64,000 bases of DNA from RYN-230 sp963723595 (GTDB lineage: Bacteria; Actinomycetota; Actinomycetes; Streptosporangiales; Streptosporangiaceae). The DNA lies in the NCBI GenBank assembly GCA_963723595.1, contig CAVRRQ010000014.1:124001-188000 (forward strand). The letters run 5' to 3'. Position numbers and translations under genes: made by a program. Shown here piece by piece: positions 58,866-64,000 of the stretch. The number at the start of each line of letters is the position of its first letter. The first letter of the stretch is position 1. The notes beneath the pieces were generated by a model that had not been told where the DNA came from, did no database searches, and saw nothing but the letters and a program-made list of their open reading frames with translations.

Positions 58866-59543
58866 TCAAGGAGCAGCCGCGAGGGTCGGCGCGAACCGCT
58901 CGATGCGATGACCCAGCTCAGCTAGGGCCGCGTCGAAGCTGCCGGAGTCGTCGGCCGGTACCGGGTCGGGGACTGACCAGTGCACCGCCGCCAGCGGACC
59001 GAGTTCCTCATGGGCCCGGTCGCACACCGTGACGACGAGGTCGCCGTCCTCGCGTACCCCGCTGATATGCCGCGGCTGCTGGCGACGCAGCGGCAAGTGA
59101 TGACGCCCCGCCGCGGCGATCGCGCCCGGCGCGATCGCCGCCGCGGGGTGGGTTCCGGCCGATGCCGCCGGGACCTTACTGGCCCGGTGCCACAGCGCGG
59201 CCGCCAGGTGCGATCGCGCCGAGTTAGCGGTGCACACGAACAACACCCGCCGCGCCCTGCGCGACGGCGGTCGGCTGAGCGGATCGAGCGTGCCCGGTAC
59301 CAAGCTCACGTAACTGCGGCGGCGGTCTCCCTCGGAACGCCGGCGCGTGAGCAATCCGGCCTGCTCGAGCACGTGCAGATGGTGGGCGAGCAGGTTGGAC
59401 GGCATCCCGAGCATGGCCGCGAGTTCCGACGGGGAGACGTCACCGACGGCGAGGGTGTCGGTGATCAGCAGCCGGGCCGGGTCGGCCAGCGCCGCATGCA
59501 CGGCGGCCCGGGCCGCCACGTCCGTCATTTGCTCAGTAGTCAT
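58866..59543 (-). CDS. arsC: ArsR–ArsC fusion: ArsR-type regulator plus LMW-phosphatase-type arsenate reductase
   Basis: 225 residues from ATG 59543. The N-terminal 85 form an ArsR-like HTH (VHAALADPARLLITDTLAVG, ELAAMLGMPSNLLAHHLHVLEQAGL). From about residue 97 an LMW-PTP/ArsC domain follows, with P-loop VLFVCTANSARSHLAAALWH (C-x5-R) and later VVTVCDRAHEELG and VHWSVPDPV. It reduces As(V) to As(III) and may sense it. It diverges from the aquaporin gene across an operator. The HTH half lacks the CVCDL motif, so any sensing site differs. Confidence 0.88.
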   Translation of the reverse strand: MTTEQMTDVAARAAVHAALADPARLLITDTLAVGDVSPSELAAMLGMPSNLLAHHLHVLEQAGLLTRRRSEGDRRRSYVSLVPGTLDPLSRPPSRRARRVLFVCTANSARSHLAAALWHRASKVPAASAGTHPAAAIAPGAIAAAGRHHLPLRRQQPRHISGVREDGDLVVTVCDRAHEELGPLAAVHWSVPDPVPADDSGSFDAALAELGHRIERFAPTLAAAP

Positions 59544-59550
59544 TGACTCA

Positions 59551-59582
59551 ATCTTGACTGAGCTATCTTGGTCCGTCAAGAT
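59551..59582. promoter_or_regulatory. Inverted repeat between arsR–arsC and the aquaporin gene
   Basis: ATCTTGAC (59551–59558) and GTCAAGAT (59575–59582) form perfect 8-bp arms with a 16-base spacer. The second arm covers the first candidate start codon of the aquaporin gene. A TTGACT and similar hexamers lie inside. It is a likely shared operator for both divergent genes. Confidence 0.65.
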
Positions 59583-60405
59583 GGGTGCTGTGACCAGGAC
59601 ACCGCCACCGGAACCCGTCGCGCTGTGGCGCCGGCTGGCTGCCGAGTTCCTCGGCAGCGGCTTCCTGGCCGCGATCGTGATCGGCTCGGGCATCGCCGCG
59701 CAGCGCCTGTCCCCGGGCGCTACTGGCCTGGAGCTGCTGGAGAACGCGGCCGCGACGGCGGCCGGGCTGTTCGCCATCATCCTGATGTTCGGGCCGGTAT
59801 CGGGCGGCCATTTCAACCCGGTGGTGTCCTTCGTCGATGCGGCATTCGGCGGGCTGCGCTGGCGCGACGCCGCGGCCTACCTGCCCGCGCAGGTGGCCGG
59901 GTGCATCGGCGGTGCGGTGGCGGCCAACCTGATGTTTGCCCAGGTGGCGGTCAGCATTTCCGCGAAGCACCGGGCCACGCCTGCGCATTTCCTGTCCGAG
60001 GTGATTGCCACCCTCGGGCTGATCCTGGTCATCTTCGCGCTGGCCCGCTCCGGCCGCTCGCGGTCCGCTCCGGCGGCGGTGGGCGCGTATATCGGCGCGG
60101 CGTACTTCTTCACGTCCTCGACCAGCTTTGCCAACCCGGCGATCACCATCGGCCGGATGTTCTCGGACACCTTCGCCGGTATCGCCCCGTCCTCCGTGCC
60201 GGCGTTCATCGCCGCCCAGATCATCGGCGGCGCTCTCGCCGTGGTGGTGATCAGGGCCTTGTATCCCCGCTTCACCCCGGCGCAGGCCGCCGACATCCTG
60301 TTCCCCCACCACGCCAGCCAGGGCGACCCGGAACAGGCCCGCGCCGCCCACGACGGCGCATCGGCGCACCCCAGCCCGCCGCCTGGCCAGAGCCAGCCGC
60401 ACTGA
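59581..60405 (+). CDS. Aquaglyceroporin (MIP family), AqpS-like arsenite channel
   Basis: A 274-residue channel with six helices and two half-helices: GGHFNPVVSFVDAAFGG (first NPA variant, NPV) and TSFANPAITIGRMF (second NPA). It starts WRRLAAEFLGSGFLAAIVIG and ends with a His/Pro-rich tail. Beside ArsC it would let As(III), made from As(V), leave the cell down its gradient. The start is ATG 59581 (overlapping the operator) or GTG 59590. The arsenite role is inferred from the neighbours. Confidence 0.88.
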   Translation: MGAVTRTPPPEPVALWRRLAAEFLGSGFLAAIVIGSGIAAQRLSPGATGLELLENAAATAAGLFAIILMFGPVSGGHFNPVVSFVDAAFGGLRWRDAAAYLPAQVAGCIGGAVAANLMFAQVAVSISAKHRATPAHFLSEVIATLGLILVIFALARSGRSRSAPAAVGAYIGAAYFFTSSTSFANPAITIGRMFSDTFAGIAPSSVPAFIAAQIIGGALAVVVIRALYPRFTPAQAADILFPHHASQGDPEQARAAHDGASAHPSPPPGQSQPH

Positions 60406-60430
60406 GCAGCCATCCGGGAGGGACCCAGTC

Positions 60431-61829
60431 ATGCACCTGGTCATGATCGGCGGCAGCGACGCCGGAATCAGCGCCGCGCTGCGGGCCCGCGAGCTCGACC
60501 CCGGCGCCGAGGTCAGCGTGGTCGTCGCGGACGCCTACCCGAACTTCTCGATCTGCGGCATCCCCTACTACGTCTCCGGCGAGGTGACCCACTGGCGCAA
60601 CCTGGCCCACCGCACCGCCGCCGACCTGGAAGCCACCGGGATGAGCCTGCGGCTGGACACCACCGCCCGCCGGATCGACGTCGGGCGGCCGCAAGCTCCT
60701 GGTCACCTCCGCCGGCGGCACCGAGGAACTGATCAGCTACGACAAGCTCGTCATTGGCACTGGCGCGGTCCCTGTCCGGCCGCCCATCACCGGCCTGCAC
60801 GATCCGGACATCCTGGGGGCCGCCGACGGGGTGCACGTGCTGCACTCGATTGGCGATACGTTCGCGCTGATGCGCACGCTTGAGCAGGCCAGCCCGGCCA
60901 GCGCGGTGATCGTCGGCGCTGGGTACATCGGCCTGGAGATGGCCGACGCCCTCACCACCCGCGGCCTGCAAGTCGTCCAGATGGAGCAGCTGCCCGAAGT
61001 GCTGCCCACGGTTGACCCCGCGCTCGGCCAGCTCGTTCACGCCCAGCTCGCCACCCGTGGCGTCGAGGTCCTGACCGGCACCACCGTCCGCCAGATCACC
61101 CGGGCCACCGCGGGCGAGGGCGGACGGCTGCGAGTCGACGCGGAAACAGCCGACGGCACGCCTGTGTCACGGCTAGCCGATACGGTCCTGGTCGTCGTCG
61201 GCGTCCGCCCCGACACTGCCCTCGCCGCCGACGCCGGAGCAGCGCTAGGCGTCCGGGGCGCGATCGCCGTGGACCGGAGCATGCGGACCAATCTCCCCGA
61301 CGTGTACGCGGCGGGCGACTGCGTGGTCACCTATCACCGGCTGCTCGGCGAGACCTACCTGCCACTCGGCACCACCGCCCACAAGCAGGGCCGCGTTGCA
61401 GGCGAGAACGCCCTCGGCGGGAACCGAGAATTCGCCGGGAGCCTGGGCACCCAGGTCGTGAAGATCTTCGACCAGGCCGCCACGCGGACCGGACTGCGCG
61501 ACCATGAGGCCGCCGCTGCCGGGTACGACCCGGTCACCGTCCAGTCCGAAGCCGACGACCACAAGGCCTACTACCCGGGCAGCCACCGCATCACGATGCG
61601 GTTCACCGGCGACCGCGCCAGCGGCCTGCTGCTCGGCGTCCAGTTGTTCGGCCACCGGCACGCCGAGATTGCCAAACGCGTTGACATCGCGGCCACCGCC
61701 ATCTTCCACTCCATGACCGTCGATGGGCTCAGCGACCTCGACCTGTCCTACACCCCACCCCTCGGCAGTCCCTGGGACGCCATCCAGATGGGCGCCCACG
61801 CCTGGCTCCGCGAAGCCAGCCACCCCTAA
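60431..61829 (+). pseudogene. FAD/NAD(P) oxidoreductase, CoA-disulfide-reductase-like, frameshifted
   Basis: ATG 60431 starts with an FAD Rossmann site MIGGSDAGISAALRAREL and the redox-Cys block NFSICGIPYYVSGEV. After ARRIDVG near 60683 one base slips; corrected it continues GRKLLVTSAGGTEELI, YDKLVIGTGAVPVRP, an NAD site IVGAGYIGLEMADAL, DVYAAGDCV and a C-terminal dimerisation domain. The full length is about 466 residues. It could keep thiols reduced for ArsC or handle As–thiol products; the substrate is not shown. Confidence 0.83.
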
Positions 61830-61841
61830 CCGCTCTCACTT

Positions 61842-62090
61842 TCAGCAGGGGACACCATGCCAGCCAACGACGGACGGCATCACCACACCACTCAGCGCAC
61901 ACGCAGAACTACCCTCAGCGCAGGCGCCGCCGCGCAGGCGCAGGCTGGGCAGCCGCCGGGACGGGGCAGGCATGGTGCGCTGGCGTCGCAGGCGCGGGGA
62001 AGGCCGGGCCTCGGCGGCGCGCCGGCCGCGGGTGGCGGTCCGCAGCAGTTCTTCCTGACGGGCTTTCATCAGGGCGTAGTGGACGTACAT
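61842..62090 (-). CDS. Small basic actinobacterial hypothetical protein
   Basis: Up to 82 residues from ATG 62090 with GGAAGGAAA upstream. The N-terminal MYVHYALMKARQEELLRTA matches a recurring tiny actinobacterial protein type (MYxxYxLMKAR). The rest is Arg/Ala/Pro-rich and may be beyond the real end. Function unknown. Confidence 0.5.
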   Translation of the reverse strand: MYVHYALMKARQEELLRTATRGRRAAEARPSPRLRRQRTMPAPSRRLPSLRLRGGACAEGSSACALSGVVMPSVVGWHGVPC

Positions 62091-62326
62091 GACTGGTTTC
62101 CTTCCGGCTGATGGGCCGGGCGTGCCAATCGCGCCCGGGGGCCCCCGGCGAAACTGGGGCAGTAGTGGGAGGAAGCGCATCGGAAAATGCCGATGCCACC
62201 TGGTTCACCGACCGAAGCGGATAGTGACCAGTCGTGGCTGTCTCATGACTGCGCCGTGGCCTTGGGCTCCGCGCCCGCGCATGGGCAGCTTCACCAACCC
62301 ATTCGGCGACAGCGGCCAGCCAGGAC

Positions 62327-62357
62327 GTATATCCGGATGACCATCTAACAGATATAC
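62327..62357. promoter_or_regulatory. Operator upstream of vapBC copy 1
   Basis: GTATATC (62327–62333) and GATATAC (62351–62357) form an inverted repeat just before the VapB start. A related repeat, ATATCCG (63646–63652) with CGGATAT (63666–63672), precedes copy 2. It is a likely VapBC autoregulatory site. Confidence 0.6.
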
Positions 62358-62377
62358 TGAATGCGGAGGAGGTGGAG

Positions 62378-62587
62378 ATGGCCAAGACCTTGATTGACGT
62401 AGATGAGCAGTACCTTGCCGCGGCCCAGGAGGCGCTGCACACCGAGACGAAGAAAGACACCGTGAACGCGGCCCTGCGTGAGGTGGCGGCTCTGGCAGCG
62501 CGGCGGCGGGATCTGCGGCGGCTGGCTTCCGGCGCCCTGGCTGATCTGGAGGACGAGGAGGTCATGCGCGCGGCATGGCGGCAGTAG
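62378..62587 (+). CDS. vapB: VapB-type antitoxin, copy 1
   Basis: 69 residues: MAKTLIDVDEQYLAAAQEAL, HTETKKDTVNAALREVAALA, then acidic LADLEDEEVMRAAW. This is the VapB (type II) ribbon-helix-helix antitoxin often paired with PIN toxins in actinobacteria. ATG 62378 with GGAGGAGG upstream; GTG 62372 is an alternative. It overlaps the toxin start by 13 bases. It is nearly identical to the copy at 63696. Confidence 0.87.
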   Translation: MAKTLIDVDEQYLAAAQEALHTETKKDTVNAALREVAALAARRRDLRRLASGALADLEDEEVMRAAWRQ

Positions 62588-63000
62588 CCAGCTACCTGGC
62601 CGACACCAGCGCCCTGGGCCGGCTGCGGCATCGCCCGGTCGCTGCGGCGCTGGGCCCCTTGATCGAGGCAGGGCTGGTCGCCACATGCGGAGTGATCGAA
62701 TTCGAGCTTGGCTGGGCTACCAGGAGCAGCAAGGAGCTCGACGAGCTGCGCGCCGACCGGGACGCCGGTTACGAATGGCTGCCCACCCACGATGAGGACT
62801 GGCGGCACGCCCTGGCCGTGCAGGCGGCACTGTGGCGGGGAGGACAAATCAGAGCGGTTGGCTTCCCGGATTTGCTGATCGCCGCGGTGGCGGAGCGGGA
62901 GCGGGTGAGCGTGCTCCATTACGACAGTGACTACGACCTCATCGCAGAAGTCACCGGTCAGCCGGTCCAGTGGGTGGTGCCCCGCGGGAGCGTCCCCTGA
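62575..63000 (+). CDS. vapC: VapC-type PIN-domain toxin, copy 1
   Basis: 141-residue RNase toxin. PIN acidic residues are visible: YLADTSALGRLRH (Asp), CGVIEFELGW (Glu), IRAVGFPDLLIAAVAERERV (Asp) and LHYDSDYDLIAEVTG (Asp). It targets RNA in its family. It is translationally coupled to VapB. It lies 10 bases before the right-end-like sequence at 63011, as HigBA does near RE1. Confidence 0.88.
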   Translation: MAAVASYLADTSALGRLRHRPVAAALGPLIEAGLVATCGVIEFELGWATRSSKELDELRADRDAGYEWLPTHDEDWRHALAVQAALWRGGQIRAVGFPDLLIAAVAERERVSVLHYDSDYDLIAEVTGQPVQWVVPRGSVP

Positions 63001-63010
63001 CCCTGTGCCG

Positions 63011-63090
63011 GTACAGCACAGAAGTACCGCAACAGGCCGGGACGCTAGCGGACTACCGGACACCCGCACGGACGCTGACCTGCGGCGGTG
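63011..63090. repeat. Right-end-like sequence RE2
   Basis: An 80-bp ungapped match to RE1 (45003–45082), starting GTACAGCACAGAAGTACCGC and ending ACCTGCGGCGGTG. Here no tRNA fragment follows. Instead about 30 bases (63091–63122) lead into the left-end-like sequence. Confidence 0.6.
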
Positions 63091-63122
63091 TACGAAAACA
63101 TGAGCCCCGAATACGGGGTAAG

Positions 63123-63440
63123 CCCAGCAGTAAAGTACAGCAGCAGTGAGCTCATGAGATGCCGCACACGCATTCGAGCCGGACTTCGCGCTCGCGGCGG
63201 CTGCAGCCTGCGGTAAGCAGATCCCAGGTCCTGGCCGCGATCCCGAGCCACTGACCAGGAAGAACGCCTTCGGGAACCCCCAGCCTCACATCAGGCAGTC
63301 AGCGGTCCACGGGCCTGAATCTGCCGTTTCGGGGCCCGCTCTTGCCGGCTGATACAAGGGGTCAGCTCAGCCGCCCGGGCCGCCGGGCCGAGGGATGTCC
63401 GCTACTTAGGCGAGCGTTGTGATGGCGTTTCATGCGGTCG
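63123..63440. repeat. Left-end-like sequence LE2, no gene seen
   Basis: It matches LE1 (39425–39720) in the same orientation: CAGCAGTAAAGTACAGCAGC, then GAGATGCCGCACACGC, CAGGAAGAACGCC, CTGAATCTGCCGTTTC and GCTCTTGCCG. Together with RE2 it forms an RE–LE junction, as expected between two adjacent elements. The remaining stretch to about 63640 shows no gene. Confidence 0.55.
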
Positions 63441-63695
63441 GCGTGGCGCCGGCCGATGTCTCGGGGCGGCAGGCATCTTGTATCGGCCGGGTGGCCGCAG
63501 CGCGCAGATCACACTGTTCTGTATGGATTTCGCATTGGATGAGCGGATGGGTGGTGTTCCCCGGGTGGTCGGTGATGGGTTAGTGGCCGGCGGCGGTGGG
63601 TGCCGGCGGCAGGTTGATCTCCACGATCAGGCCAGAACCAAGTGGATATCCGTTTAACCTTAGTCCGGATATACTTGGTGCCGGTGGAGGTGGAG

Positions 63696-63905
63696 ATGGC
63701 GAAGACCTTGATCGACGTGAATGAGGAGTACCTCGCAGCGGCTCAGGAGGTGCTGCACACGGACACGAAGAAGGACACCGTGAACGCGGCCCTGCGTGAA
63801 GTGGCCGCGCTGGCGGCCAGGCGGCGGGATCTGCAACGGCTGGAGTCCGACGGCCTGCCGGACCTGGAGGACGAGGAGGTGATGCGCGGGGCATGGCGGC
63901 GGTAG
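63696..63905 (+). CDS. vapB: VapB-type antitoxin, copy 2
   Basis: 69 residues differing from copy 1 at only about ten positions: MAKTLIDVNEEYLAAAQEVL, HTDTKKDTVNAALREVAALA, LPDLEDEEVMRGAW. GGAGGTGGAG precedes ATG 63696. An upstream inverted repeat (63646–63672) is the likely operator. It overlaps VapC copy 2. Confidence 0.87.
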   Translation: MAKTLIDVNEEYLAAAQEVLHTDTKKDTVNAALREVAALAARRRDLQRLESDGLPDLEDEEVMRGAWRR

Positions 63906-64000
63906 CCCGCTACCTCGCCGATACCAGCGCGCTGGCCCGGCTGCGGCACCGCCAGGTCGTTGCAGTGCTGGGCCCACTGATCGAGGCTGGGCTTGTCGCT
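63893..64000 (+). CDS. vapC: VapC-type PIN toxin, copy 2, cut by the window end
   Basis: The first 36 codons (AAVARYLADTSALARLRHRQ, GPLIEAGLVA) match copy 1 closely, including the first PIN Asp. The gene continues past the window. Confidence 0.85.
   Translation, partial: MAAVARYLADTSALARLRHRQVVAVLGPLIEAGLVA

Noticed and set aside
61857..62111. Plus-strand frame opposite the small protein at 61842
   Set aside because: Low-complexity Gly/Ala/Arg product; the minus frame has a good ribosome site and a recurring N-terminus.

Overview
This window is a high-GC (about 70% by eye) actinobacterial chromosome segment that starts inside dnaA. The order dnaA–oriC–dnaN–recF–DUF721–gyrB–gyrA–DUF3566–tRNA-Ile, followed later by a DLW-39 micro-ORF and tRNA-Ala, is the classic origin neighbourhood of Actinomycetia. 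Protein similarity and gene content recall Streptosporangiales/Treboniaceae-like soil actinomycetes, but no species is claimed.

Layout. 1–11.1 kb: replication and gyrase core. 11.2–13.3 kb: a GNAT acetyltransferase, a mini-zincin, a broken YdcF-like protein and a small unknown. 13.3–31.2 kb: two aerobic carbon monoxide dehydrogenase (CODH) loci arranged around a LysR regulator. Both large subunits carry the form I signature AYxCSFR and both loci have M-S-L order. Locus 1 also has CoxD/CoxE-type chaperones, CoxG, an XdhC–YHS fusion and a run of five tiny single-pass membrane proteins. Locus 2 has its own CoxD/CoxE pair but its M, S and L genes are all frameshifted. 31.3–39.3 kb: a membrane-fusion-like protein with a repetitive N-terminus, a lipoprotein, a DUF2029-type membrane protein, an ABC-F ATPase, DLW-39 and a HAD-like pseudoenzyme.

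39.3–64 kb is an accessory island in the 3' end of tRNA-Ala(TGC). A 42-bp exact copy of the tRNA 3' half at 45.11 kb marks attL/attR of a 5.7-kb element carrying a GlxA/AraC regulator, an EamA exporter, an epoxide hydrolase and a HigBA-like toxin–antitoxin pair. Related end sequences recur at 63.0–63.4 kb, suggesting a stack of related elements. The second segment (45.2–63.1 kb) carries an integrase remnant, an orphan GyrA-like protein, a broken RelE/Phd pair, a GntR–ABC operon, an IS-flanked MerR–ABC module, an arsenic/organoarsenical gene set (an ArsM–ArsN fusion, ArsI, an ArsR–ArsC fusion, aquaglyceroporin, MFS, FAD disulfide reductase and several ArsR regulators) and VapBC. A second VapBC is cut by the window edge.

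How the genes work together. The CODH loci predict CO oxidation feeding electrons to the respiratory chain, with MoxR/VWA proteins maturing the Mo-Cu site and CoxG linking the enzyme to the membrane. The arsenic genes predict sensing, arsenate reduction, channel-mediated efflux, methylation, C–As bond cleavage and acetylation of an arsenic or phosphinothricin-like antibiotic.

Caution. About 25 probable single-base frameshifts are spread over the window, many at G/C runs, in accessory genes and a few core-region genes. They could be assembly indels rather than real decay, so entries typed as pseudogenes may be intact in the organism.
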